The notes beneath the pieces are model-generated. The model ran no database searches. It had not been told where the DNA came from and saw nothing but the letters and a program-made list of their open reading frames with translations. From Limisphaerales bacterium (GTDB lineage Bacteria > Verrucomicrobiota > Verrucomicrobiia > Limisphaerales > UBA11358), in contig DAIDJC010000102.1 in the NCBI GenBank assembly GCA_027451565.1, forward strand, positions 1 to 10,356: 10,356 nucleotides of DNA. Direction: 5' to 3'. The position numbers were made by a program, and so were the translations under genes. Positions 1-6,935 of this stretch are shown here, one piece after another (position 1 is the stretch's first letter; each line of letters begins with the position of its first letter).

Positions 1-1
1 C

Positions 2-793
2 ATGAACGCATGGTCCGCCAATCACCTGGACATAACCTATGGTTATGCCTCCGGGGAGGCTCTAAAATTGGATGCCCACGTTCCCTCCACCCCGGGTCCT
101 CATCCGGTTCTGATCATCGTCCATGGTGGAGGCTGGTCTTCAGGGGACAAGGAAACGGACATCGTGCCGGTGCTGGCTCGCGCGGTGAATCAATTCACCT
201 GGTTTACCATTAATTATCGCCTGGCTCCCACAAACCAATGGCCTGATTGTTACGAGGATGAGCTTGCGGCCATCCGTTGGGTGAAAAAGAATGCCGCCGC
301 TTATGGAGGCGATCCATCTCATATTGCACTGATTGGCTATTCCGCAGGCGGGCACCTTGTCACCCTGGCTGGGACCCGGACGAATGAAGACACACGTGTG
401 CAGGCAATCGTCGGATTTGCGCCACCCACGGAAATCGCCTTTGATGCCAAGCGACGCGGCAGTCTGGACAATTGGGTTTCCATGAAGTATTTGCTGGGCA
501 GAAACGAATTGGACGCAGACACCCTGGGCATCATGGAAAAAATATCGCCTGTTTCCAACCTTTCGCCGGGTTTGCCCCCGTATCTTCTCGTGCAGGGGAG
601 CGCTGACACCACCGTGCCCTACGATCAAACCGAGGATTTTGCAGCCAGACTCAAGGCATCCGGCAATTCCTGTGATTTCATCACCATACCAGGCGCGACC
701 CACCGGATTCGCGGCTGGCAAACGAATCTTCCTGGCTGGGCCGATCAAGTGGCAGAATGGCTACGGGCCAAGTTGGATCCTGCTTTCAAGTGA
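2..793 (+). CDS. Alpha/beta-hydrolase esterase/lipase (BD-FAE/carboxylesterase-like), possibly 5'-truncated
   Basis: Predicted serine esterase of the alpha/beta-hydrolase fold, related to hormone-sensitive-lipase/BD-FAE-type carboxylesterases that cleave acyl or acetyl esters. Seen in the 263-residue reading: the oxyanion-hole motif HGGGW at residues 41-45, the nucleophile elbow GYSAGG at 112-117 (Ser114), an acid residue in GSADTTVP (Asp202) and a C-terminal His in GATHR (His234). The triad is therefore complete and in the normal order. The ATG at position 2 leaves only about 9 residues before the first strand. Many relatives carry an N-terminal signal peptide, so the true start may lie left of the window and secretion cannot be judged. 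The substrate cannot be read from the sequence. A 247-bp gap separates it from enolase, so I do not place them in one operon. Confidence 0.85.
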   Translation: MNAWSANHLDITYGYASGEALKLDAHVPSTPGPHPVLIIVHGGGWSSGDKETDIVPVLARAVNQFTWFTINYRLAPTNQWPDCYEDELAAIRWVKKNAAAYGGDPSHIALIGYSAGGHLVTLAGTRTNEDTRVQAIVGFAPPTEIAFDAKRRGSLDNWVSMKYLLGRNELDADTLGIMEKISPVSNLSPGLPPYLLVQGSADTTVPYDQTEDFAARLKASGNSCDFITIPGATHRIRGWQTNLPGWADQVAEWLRAKLDPAFK

Positions 794-1040
794 CAGTTAA
801 ACCGATAGCTCATTCTGAGGCTTCGGGTTTATTAGGTTTGAATTGGGCAGTGGGTATTGATTCTGGCTGGATAAAAGGATGACGTGATTTCGAAGGCGAA
901 TACCATGTAGTCGTTGAATCCAGGCCGCCGAGGTAGTACCAGGCGAAACCATATCAAACCTCGATGATTTTGGGCCTTTTGATTGAATGGGCCTGATCTT
1001 GACTCGCGGGAATATGTTTCTATCCTGTCTGGAGTTTTTT
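794..1040. other. Intergenic region upstream of enolase
   Basis: This stretch has no credible ORF. It presumably holds the enolase promoter. A TTGACT hexamer at 999-1004 followed by TATCCT at 1021-1026 (16-bp spacer) resembles a sigma-70 promoter. Its expected start point (about 1033) would fall inside the enolase ribosome-binding site, so I do not call it. I see no clear terminator for the preceding hydrolase. Confidence 0.4.
1031..1040 (+). promoter_or_regulatory. Shine-Dalgarno site that fixes the enolase start
   Basis: GGAG at 1031-1034 followed by six T residues places the ATG at 1041 at ideal spacing. An in-frame ATG at 987 would add 18 residues that are not part of the enolase fold and has no comparable site, so 1041 is preferred. 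Confidence 0.75.
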
Positions 1041-2327
1041 ATGACAAATATTCAATCAATTGAGGCGCGTGAAATTCTTGATTCACGCGGTAATCCAACG
1101 GTGGAAGTGGACGTGACTTTGGAATCGGGCGCGGCGGGACGCGCAGCGGTGCCGAGCGGCGCCAGCACAGGCGAGCACGAGGCGATAGAGCTTCGGGACG
1201 GAGACAAGCAGCGTTTTCTGGGTAAAGGCGTGGTAAAAGCGGTCAAAAACGTCACTGACAAGATTCAGCCGGAGCTAATTGGCAAGGACGCGTTGGACCA
1301 ACTGTCCATAGACCGAGCCATGTTGGAACTGGATGGCACGGAAACCAAATCCAAGCTTGGGGCCAATGCCATTCTGGCTGTTTCCCTTGCCAATGCCAAA
1401 GCGGCAGCAGCAGCCCTTGGCCAGCCGCTTTTCAAATATCTTGGCGGACCCAATGCCAAGGTTCTGCCTGTGCCCATGGCCAATGTGATCAATGGCGGCG
1501 CCCATTCAGATGCCCCCATTGATTTCCAGGAATTCATGATCCAACCCCACGGTTTTTCCTCCTTCAGCGAAGGGTTGCGGGCAATCACTGAAATCTTTCA
1601 TGCCTTGAAATCTGTTTTGAAATCCAAGGGCCTATCCACCGCCGTGGGCGATGAGGGCGGATTTGCCCCCAAGTTGGATAGCGCCGAGGCCGCCATCGAA
1701 GTGATTCTTCAAGCCGTCAAAAATGCCGGGTACAAGGCCGGCAAACAGGTCAACCTGGCATTGGACGTGGCTTCATCGGAATTTTACACCGGAAACGAGA
1801 CCTACGTATTCAAAAAAAGCAGCGGCCGCAAGTTGAACGGCGATGAATTGGTAGATTTTTACGCCAAACTAGTGGCCAAATATCCCATTGTCTCCATTGA
1901 AGATGGCTGCGCGGAAGGCGACTGGAAAACATGGAAGAAGTTGACGGATGTTTTGGGCAAAAAAATTCAACTTGTTGGTGATGATCTGTTTGTGACCAAT
2001 GTGAAATTCCTCCAGAAAGGCATTGATACGGGCACGGCCAATTCAATCCTGGTCAAGGTAAACCAAATTGGATCGCTCACTGAAACATTGGATGCCGTTT
2101 CCCTGGCCCAGACTCATCAATATACGGCTGTGTTGTCCCATCGCTCGGGTGAGACGGAGGATTCCACCATTTCAGATATTGCCGTGGCCACCAACTGCGG
2201 CCAAATCAAGACTGGGTCCTTGAGTCGGACGGATCGCACAGCGAAATACAACCAATTGCTGCGCATCGAGCAGTTGCTTGGCTCAAATGCCATTTATGCC
2301 GGACAAACGGCGCTGCATCATTCTTAA
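1041..2327 (+). CDS. eno: Enolase (phosphopyruvate hydratase)
   Basis: Cytosolic glycolytic enzyme that interconverts 2-phosphoglycerate and phosphoenolpyruvate, EC 4.2.1.11. From the ATG at 1041 the protein is 428 residues, the usual bacterial length. It opens with the typical IEAREILDSRGNPTVEV segment. The active-site set is complete: Glu164 (FQEF), Glu205 (GDEGG), Mg ligands Asp242, Glu287 (SIEDG) and Asp314 (GDDLFVTN), catalytic Lys339 (LVKVNQIGS), the SHRSGETED loop at 366-374, and Lys390 (QIKTGS). The C-terminus AKYNQLLRIEQLLG is canonical. It appears monocistronic, ending in a strong terminator, with a convergent small gene beyond. Its third codon positions are mixed, unlike the transposase at the right end. 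Nothing is missing or unusual in the protein. Confidence 0.98.
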   Translation: MTNIQSIEAREILDSRGNPTVEVDVTLESGAAGRAAVPSGASTGEHEAIELRDGDKQRFLGKGVVKAVKNVTDKIQPELIGKDALDQLSIDRAMLELDGTETKSKLGANAILAVSLANAKAAAAALGQPLFKYLGGPNAKVLPVPMANVINGGAHSDAPIDFQEFMIQPHGFSSFSEGLRAITEIFHALKSVLKSKGLSTAVGDEGGFAPKLDSAEAAIEVILQAVKNAGYKAGKQVNLALDVASSEFYTGNETYVFKKSSGRKLNGDELVDFYAKLVAKYPIVSIEDGCAEGDWKTWKKLTDVLGKKIQLVGDDLFVTNVKFLQKGIDTGTANSILVKVNQIGSLTETLDAVSLAQTHQYTAVLSHRSGETEDSTISDIAVATNCGQIKTGSLSRTDRTAKYNQLLRIEQLLGSNAIYAGQTALHHS

Positions 2328-2352
2328 ACGAACCGGACCCACAAACAAGTTT

Positions 2353-2396
2353 AAGCCGGGGAATGCCTTGCGAATGCCTTGCGTTTCCCGGCTTTT
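2353..2396 (+). terminator. Rho-independent terminator of enolase
   Basis: An 11-bp stem with one G-U pair is formed by 2353-2363 and 2384-2394 (AAGCCGGGGAA / TTTCCCGGCTT). It is followed by a short T run (2393-2396), 25 nt past the enolase stop codon. The loop is unusually long at 20 nt because it contains most of a tandem duplication. It may also serve the convergent small gene ending at 2427, but on that strand the T-run is poor. Confidence 0.75.
2362..2383 (+). repeat. Perfect 11-bp tandem duplication in the terminator loop
   Basis: AATGCCTTGCG occurs twice without a break, at 2362-2372 and 2373-2383. The first AA also belongs to the left arm of the terminator stem, so removing one copy would leave the hairpin intact with a shorter loop. 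This is consistent with a slippage duplication. Confidence 0.9.
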
Positions 2397-2426
2397 GCCT
2401 TTCGTGAAACCAGCGGGTTTAATTTG

Positions 2427-2639
2427 TCAAAACCGCCTCAAGCACCACCAAACGGCCACCATGGAAAGCAAGCAGACCATGCTCATGGTCAAGGCCGGCA
2501 GCAAAAAGGAAGCGGCCATCATCAAAGCTCCGCCAGCCAGGGGGATCCATGATTTTTGGCGCCAGCCGTATATCCAATACCCACTGGCAATGCCTCCCCA
2601 AAAAACCGAGGCCCAAAGAAAATTTTCGTCCAGATGCAT
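2427..2639 (-). CDS. Small three-helix inner-membrane protein (hypothetical)
   Basis: A 70-residue protein of unknown function. It has three likely membrane segments: about residues 7-25 (aromatic and Gly-rich, with SVFWGGIASGYWIYG), about 32-48 and about 50-66. A basic RQK turn lies between the first two and the protein ends in RRF. The pattern of a Gly/aromatic first helix, a Y-I-Y-G-K/R-Q-K turn, a proline, then two hydrophobic helices resembles a family of short bacterial proteins often labelled 'amino acid transport protein' without experimental support. The ATG at 2639 is the first possible start, because an in-frame stop lies two codons upstream. No Shine-Dalgarno site is visible. It converges on enolase and is divergent from the gene at 2728. 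A competing 77-residue ORF in another frame of the same strand looks non-membrane and compositionally random. Confidence 0.65.
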   Translation of the reverse strand: MHLDENFLWASVFWGGIASGYWIYGWRQKSWIPLAGGALMMAASFLLPALTMSMVCLLSMVAVWWCLRRF

Positions 2640-2727
2640 GATTTATTGCCAAAGAGGTGATGTGTGCCGCATGAAATTGTTGCAGAGTTCACCTTGCCAA
2701 AAGCGCAGGCATGGGTTAAGGTAGAGT

Positions 2728-2937
2728 ATGTCCAGCTTTTTTCGCCCTAATTTAAGGCGTTCGGGGCGCATTGCCCGGGGCGTGGCCGGGGCGTTATGCC
2801 TGATGTTTGGGATCATTTGGGTGGACGCGTCAATGTTGAAGGGCCTGATTTTGATTGCGGCGGGGTTGGTGGCCCTGGCTGAAGCAACGACTGGATGGTG
2901 TTTGGTGCGCGCTTGTGGGTCCCGGATTAAAATTTGA
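2728..2937 (+). CDS. DUF2892-like (YgaP-type) small membrane protein
   Basis: A 69-residue protein resembling the DUF2892/YgaP membrane domain, a two-helix module found alone or fused to rhodanese domains; its molecular role is not established. Seen: an N-terminal basic stretch (PNLRRSGRIARG), helix 1 at about 17-33, an acidic turn (WVDAS), helix 2 at about 37-52, then the family-like ending TGWCLVRACG with two cysteines (Cys58 and Cys62). The start is supported by AAGG at 2718-2721, six bases before the ATG. It diverges from the small membrane gene at 2639 with an 88-bp gap that must hold both promoters, and it converges on the UbiA-like gene. Confidence 0.75.
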   Translation: MSSFFRPNLRRSGRIARGVAGALCLMFGIIWVDASMLKGLILIAAGLVALAEATTGWCLVRACGSRIKI

Positions 2938-3028
2938 GTTTCTTTCAGTTTGAGCGTTTCGAGACAGTGCTCAGGTTTCATCGAGAGTTTCATCGGATAT
3001 TTGGCTTTTCGGAAAGGTTTTTGAACCT

Positions 3029-3943
3029 TCAGTGCATCCAGAATGCCCCTTGGAAAACAATCTCTGCCGCCACCACCACCAAAAAGACGGTTCCCACCAG
3101 TGCATTCAGCCGGAAAAAAGCAAGGTTGATCCAATTCACGCTTCGCCGTCGAGCCACCCAGTGTTCCAGCAGCAGACAGGCGAGAATGATGAGCCAGCCT
3201 ATGAAATAGGCCAGCCTGAAACCGCAGGCCAGACCAAATGCCACCAATAGTCCGCACATGATCAAGTGACTAAGGAAAGCCACACCCAAGGCATTGGCAG
3301 GTCCCCAAGCCACCACAATGGAGCGCAGCCCATGCTCCCGGTCAAATTCGTAATCCTGAAGCGCGTAAATAATGTCAAAACCCACCAGCCAAAACACAAC
3401 GGATGCCGCAAGCAGGATCATCTGCAACAGTTCCAAATGGGTGACCGAATTACCCCGCACCGCGAGCCATGCGCCAATGGGGGCCAGAGAAAGAGCCACA
3501 CCCAGGAAAACATGCGTGTAATTTGAGAAGCGTTTGGTCAGGGAATAAAAACAAACCACGATCAGTGCGACCGGGGAAAGTAAAAAGCACAAGGAATTCA
3601 AAAAGTAGCAGGAGACGACCAGGCCAAGGCCAGCCAAAATGCAAAGGGAAATGGCTGAGGACAGGTTGATTTGACCGCTGGGGAGGTGACGAGCTTTAGT
3701 GCGTGGATTAAGGGCATCAAATTTTCGATCCACGATTCGGTTGAATGCCATGGCGCAGGTTCTTCCACAAACCATGGCTGCCAGGATGAGTCCAAAGGTT
3801 TGCCACCCCGGCCAACCCCGGTTGTTTCGGGCTGCCACCAGCATGGCGCTTAGGGCGAAAGGCAGGGCGAAGACTGTGTGGGAGAACTTCACAAAAGAGC
3901 CCCACTTGAAAAAGATGTTGTTTTGCCAGACCTGCGGTTTCAT
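3029..3943 (-). CDS. UbiA-family aromatic prenyltransferase, MqnP-like
   Basis: Integral membrane prenyltransferase that attaches a polyprenyl chain to an aromatic acid during quinone synthesis. The 304-residue protein has about eight to nine hydrophobic segments and both Asp-rich motifs that hold Mg-prenyl diphosphate: NRIVDRKFD at 68-76, and the second from Asp190 through QDYEFD at 196-201. The form of these motifs (NRxxDxxxDxxNPRT, then GFDIIYALQD) is closer to MqnP-type enzymes of the futalosine menaquinone route, which prenylate 1,4-dihydroxy-6-naphthoate, than to the classic ubiquinone UbiA; that assignment is inference. The ATG at 3943 has a very good Shine-Dalgarno GGAGG (complement of 3951-3955) seven bases upstream. 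It overlaps the ubiX stop by four bases (ATGA), so the two are probably translationally coupled. Confidence 0.9.
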   Translation of the reverse strand: MKPQVWQNNIFFKWGSFVKFSHTVFALPFALSAMLVAARNNRGWPGWQTFGLILAAMVCGRTCAMAFNRIVDRKFDALNPRTKARHLPSGQINLSSAISLCILAGLGLVVSCYFLNSLCFLLSPVALIVVCFYSLTKRFSNYTHVFLGVALSLAPIGAWLAVRGNSVTHLELLQMILLAASVVFWLVGFDIIYALQDYEFDREHGLRSIVVAWGPANALGVAFLSHLIMCGLLVAFGLACGFRLAYFIGWLIILACLLLEHWVARRRSVNWINLAFFRLNALVGTVFLVVVAAEIVFQGAFWMH

Positions 3944-4497
3944 TCTTTTTCCTCCGCCCAGCGCGGGGACAAATTATTGGGAACACCCAGGTGATCCAGA
4001 ACCCTGGATACCACCGTGTCAACGACCTCTACGACTGTGCGTGGATTACCATAGAGGCTGGGATTGGCAGGAAGGAGGATGGCCCCGGCTAGAAGCAAAA
4101 GTTCCATATTTTTGACATGGACCAGACTTAGGGGGGTTTCACGGGGGACCAAAATCAGTTTTTTGTGCTCCTTGAGAACCACATCCGCAGCCCGAAGCAG
4201 CACGTCCTCGCTGTATCCATGCGCAATCCTACCCATGGTTCCCATGGTGCAGGGTATAACCACCATGGCATCCGGCGGGTTTGATCCGCTGGCGAATGGG
4301 GCATTCATGCTTTTAAGGGAATGCGACTGAACCCCGGGGGGCAGCTTCAATCCGGATTCCAACTCCACCTTGATGACCTGCTGGGCGTAATTGCTCAGGA
4401 CCACGTGGATTTCGTGTCGAGCGGGGTCCAAATTGTCCAGCAAACGTTGCGCGTAGAGCGCGCCGGTTGCGCCGGTGATGGCCACAAGAATTTTCAA
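3940..4497 (-). CDS. ubiX: UbiX flavin prenyltransferase (TTG start)
   Basis: Flavoprotein-like enzyme that prenylates reduced FMN to prenyl-FMN, the cofactor of UbiD-type decarboxylases (EC 2.5.1.129 family). The 185-residue protein has the Rossmann-like FMN loop ITGATGALYA at 7-16, Ser35 in VVLSNYA, the IPCTMGTMGRIAHG segment at 81-94, and VPRETPLS at 117-124 with Arg119. Tyr149 and Arg165 match the phosphate-binding Tyr/Arg of the family. The start is TTG at 4497: an in-frame TGA lies two codons upstream and the protein begins exactly at the family N-terminus. AGGA (complement of 4508-4511 region) lies upstream at loose spacing. An out-of-frame ATG at 4504 sits between them. It is first gene of a two-gene operon with the UbiA-like gene. 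No UbiD is in the window. Confidence 0.93.
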   Translation of the reverse strand: MKILVAITGATGALYAQRLLDNLDPARHEIHVVLSNYAQQVIKVELESGLKLPPGVQSHSLKSMNAPFASGSNPPDAMVVIPCTMGTMGRIAHGYSEDVLLRAADVVLKEHKKLILVPRETPLSLVHVKNMELLLLAGAILLPANPSLYGNPRTVVEVVDTVVSRVLDHLGVPNNLSPRWAEEKE

Positions 4498-4652
4498 GCG
4501 TCATAATCCTGCCTTATTTGCCAGCCTCAAACAAGTCGCAGAATGCCTGCCATGGGTTGACGCATATCCAGGCACAAATGGGAGAACATCATCGAGTTGA
4601 ATTGGGGATCAAAACATCTTGTTTCTGCTATTTCCTTTCGCACAATGGGCTG
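4498..4652. other. Divergent intergenic region between ubiX and the amidase
   Basis: These 155 bases must carry the promoters for both directions if the amidase starts at 4653. The amidase frame stays open leftward to an ATG at 4518. The added 45 residues look unlike a signal peptide and would sit in front of a complete one, so I treat this stretch as non-coding. No hexamer pair is strong enough to call. Confidence 0.45.
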
Positions 4653-5849
4653 GTGTTCAAGTTTCAGGCATTTTTAATATTGTCGGCAGGTTTGTTGTTG
4701 GCGGGATGTCAATCGCCGCCCCAAGGCCCCGTGCCCAAGGAGTGGTCCATCGAGGATTCCACCCGGCCATCAGCCGCTTCGCCGAGGCCTCCGTCAGTAT
4801 ATTTGCCGCCTGTTGCACCCCATGCAATGGTCCCTGCGGCCTCAGCGCGCGGCGGCGGGATGACTCCGCGCCTGCCGGAACCTGCGCCGGCCATTCCCAA
4901 TAACACTTGGACCTCATTGAGTCGCTGGGCGGCTTTGCATGGCTTTGAAATGCCCCGAAGGTTGACTGATTCTCCTCTGGCAACCTATGTGGTCAAATCA
5001 TCGCAAGGTTCCATGGTTCTTGCAATTGGGAGCAGGGAAGCCTTATGGAATGGCCATCCTATTCACCTTGGATTTGATCCTGAAATGGTGGATGGAGAAG
5101 TCTGGATGAACGGACTGGATTTGGCCAAGAATCTCCAGCCTTTGTTATGCAGCCCGGGTTTTCCAATGACGGACTTTTCCACATTGGTGTTGGACCCGGG
5201 CCACGGCGGAATGAACAGCGGCACCATCAGTGTATTGGATCATCGGCCAGAAAAAGATTTTACCCTGGATTTAGCCCTCCGCATGAAACCCTTGCTTGAA
5301 GCTTCAGGCTGGAGGGTTTTTCTCACCCGCACGCGGGATGTGGATATGTCTTTGTCCAACCGGGTTCAATTTGCAGAAAGCCATCATGCCGATCTTTTTA
5401 TCAGCCTGCATTTCAATTCTGCGGCGCCTGACAGGCACCAATCCGGTGTGGAGACTTATTGCCTCACGCCATCGGGAATGCCTTCCACTCTCACCAGGGG
5501 TTTTGCGGATCCCTGGCAGGAAAATCTTCCGAACAACCAGTACGACGCGTTGAATTTACTGCTGGCCGTGCGCCTTCAGGCATCGGTGGTTCAGGCCACA
5601 GGCGAGGAGGATCGCGGGGTTCGTCGAGCCCGTTTTATTGGGGTTTTGCGCGGCCAAAACCGGCCTGCCGTGCTGATCGAGGCGGGTTACCTATCCAATC
5701 CAGCCGAAGCTGCACGGATTGAAGATCCCAGGTTCCGGGAATCCCTGGCCATTGCACTGGCCTCCGCCTTGGATCGTTCCAGGGGAGACAGGGCAAGCCG
5801 GGAGGTTTCTGGTTTAGGAACCAAATCCGGTTCGCCTCTTTCTCCATGA
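4653..5849 (+). CDS. Lipoprotein N-acetylmuramoyl-L-alanine amidase (Amidase_3)
   Basis: Zinc amidase that cuts the bond between N-acetylmuramic acid and L-alanine in peptidoglycan; likely acts in the periplasm, anchored by lipid. From the GTG at 4653 the 398-residue protein begins with a clean lipoprotein signal (MFKFQAFLIL...LLLAGC, lipid on Cys19, Gln at +2, which predicts outer-membrane sorting). A Pro/Ala-rich linker follows at about 20-85. Next comes an 87-165 domain with a pattern like the copper-amine-oxidase-N-like or AMIN-type modules (NGHPIHLG...DGEVWMNGLDL). The Amidase_3 domain spans about 176-375: His184 in DPGHGG, Glu200, His253 in SLHFN, and catalytic Glu343 in LIEAGYLSN. All Zn ligands are present. 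An ATG at 4518 would give 443 residues, but its extension buries the signal peptide. It shares ATGA with the next gene. Confidence 0.9.
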   Translation: MFKFQAFLILSAGLLLAGCQSPPQGPVPKEWSIEDSTRPSAASPRPPSVYLPPVAPHAMVPAASARGGGMTPRLPEPAPAIPNNTWTSLSRWAALHGFEMPRRLTDSPLATYVVKSSQGSMVLAIGSREALWNGHPIHLGFDPEMVDGEVWMNGLDLAKNLQPLLCSPGFPMTDFSTLVLDPGHGGMNSGTISVLDHRPEKDFTLDLALRMKPLLEASGWRVFLTRTRDVDMSLSNRVQFAESHHADLFISLHFNSAAPDRHQSGVETYCLTPSGMPSTLTRGFADPWQENLPNNQYDALNLLLAVRLQASVVQATGEEDRGVRRARFIGVLRGQNRPAVLIEAGYLSNPAEAARIEDPRFRESLAIALASALDRSRGDRASREVSGLGTKSGSPLSP

Positions 5850-6901
5850 ATCCGGCCAATCGCAAGGAAAACTCACCCTTGGTGATTGTCACAGGCGGCG
5901 CAGGCTTTATTGGGTCTCACTTGGTCGAACGTCTTCTGAAGGACGGCTTTCAAGTGGTTGTGATTGATGACTTTTCCACAGGCAGCCATGATAACTTGAA
6001 GGATTTTTTCGGGCATCCGCAGATTCAGATAGCTTCCTGCAAAATTTCCGAGTGCGTCCACTTGAAAGAATGGGTGAAAAAGGCTGTTTTTATTTATCAC
6101 CTGGCTGCCACGGTGGGGGTGGAATTAGTGATGAAATCCGCGCTGCAGGTTTTGGAAGATGGATTCGATGAAACCCGGGTGCTGCTGCGGGCTGCTGCGG
6201 ATGCTGGAACTCCAGTGCTTCTTACCTCCACTTCAGAGGTGTATGGCAAAAGCTCTCGTGATTCTTTTGATGAGGAAGATGATCTGCTCATCGGTCCACC
6301 CGGTCAGCCGCGTTGGAGCTACGCCTGTTCCAAATTGGCGGACGAATTCATGGCGTTTGCGTATGCCCGGGAACGGCAACTGCCCGTCATCATCGCCAGG
6401 TTATTTAATACCGTGGGCCCCCGTCAGACCGGACGATACGGAATGGTCCTGCCGCGGTTCATCGCGTCGGCCCAAAACCGCGAAAACCTGAAGGTATTTG
6501 GCGATGGTTTGCAAACCCGGTGCTTTTGTCTGGTTCACGATGTTGTGGAGGCGCTGGTGCGTCTGCAAAAATGCCCTTCAGCAGCCGGGCATGTCTTTAA
6601 TATCGGCAGTACCGAGGAGATTTCCATCTTGGAATTGGCGCGTTTGGTCGTTTCCACGCTGGAATCGTCTTCAGGAGTGGAAATGGTGCCTTACGCCAAT
6701 GCCTATCCTTTGAACTCAAACCGGGACGGGCTGGAACGATCCCAAATCTCCCCCGTGGTGGATGACATGCGCAGGCGTAAACCTTCGGTCGGCAAACTCC
6801 ATCATTTCACCGGGTATGTGCCCCGGACATCTCTGAAAGAAATCATATTGATCACGGCCAGAAGCCTTGCTCCCACAGCGGGTGGTCATCAGGGCGGTTA
6901 A
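5846..6901 (+). CDS. NAD-dependent sugar-nucleotide epimerase/dehydratase (extended SDR)
   Basis: Extended short-chain dehydrogenase acting on a nucleotide sugar, such as UDP-glucuronate decarboxylase, dTDP-glucose 4,6-dehydratase or a UDP-sugar 4-epimerase; sequence alone does not decide among them. The 351-residue protein has the NAD loop GGAGFIGS at 17-24, Asp41-Asp42 at the end of strand 2 (NAD preference), HLAA at 85-88, the TSTSEVYG segment at 127-134, catalytic Tyr159-x3-Lys163 (YACSK), and a late ARLFNTVGPRQ at 184-194. The C-terminal DDMRRRKP...GYVPRTSL matches relatives with EDMRRRVPD...EPRTSL. About 16 extra residues (about 288-304) sit before it. The ATG at 5846 overlaps the amidase stop and has no Shine-Dalgarno of its own, so translation is probably coupled. 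It supplies activated sugars for envelope or surface polysaccharide (inference). Confidence 0.9.
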   Translation: MNPANRKENSPLVIVTGGAGFIGSHLVERLLKDGFQVVVIDDFSTGSHDNLKDFFGHPQIQIASCKISECVHLKEWVKKAVFIYHLAATVGVELVMKSALQVLEDGFDETRVLLRAAADAGTPVLLTSTSEVYGKSSRDSFDEEDDLLIGPPGQPRWSYACSKLADEFMAFAYARERQLPVIIARLFNTVGPRQTGRYGMVLPRFIASAQNRENLKVFGDGLQTRCFCLVHDVVEALVRLQKCPSAAGHVFNIGSTEEISILELARLVVSTLESSSGVEMVPYANAYPLNSNRDGLERSQISPVVDDMRRRKPSVGKLHHFTGYVPRTSLKEIILITARSLAPTAGGHQGG

Positions 6902-6935
6902 CGTCCACTCAAGGGCGGCTGAAAGAGGCAAGCGC

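Noticed and set aside
999..1026. TTGACT-N16-TATCCT promoter-like pair upstream of enolase
   Set aside because: The expected transcription start would lie inside the Shine-Dalgarno sequence at 1031-1034, which would remove a ribosome-binding site that is clearly in use.
987..1040. 18-residue N-terminal extension of enolase from the ATG at 987
   Set aside because: Enolases begin at the TNIQSIEAREILDSRGNP region; the ATG at 1041 has a well-spaced GGAG and the extension has no counterpart in the family.
2278..2724. 148-residue + strand ORF after enolase
   Set aside because: It starts inside enolase, runs through the terminator hairpin and lies opposite the small membrane gene; its composition is random-looking and Lys/Pro/Cys-rich.
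3014..3029. AAGGTT-TTTG-AACCTT hairpin as a terminator for the UbiA-like gene
   Set aside because: Only a 6-bp AT-rich stem, overlapping the stop codon, with no T-run on the minus strand.
2643..3257. 204-residue - strand ORF
   Set aside because: It overlaps both the DUF2892-like gene and the end of the UbiA-like gene in different frames and shows no domain pattern.
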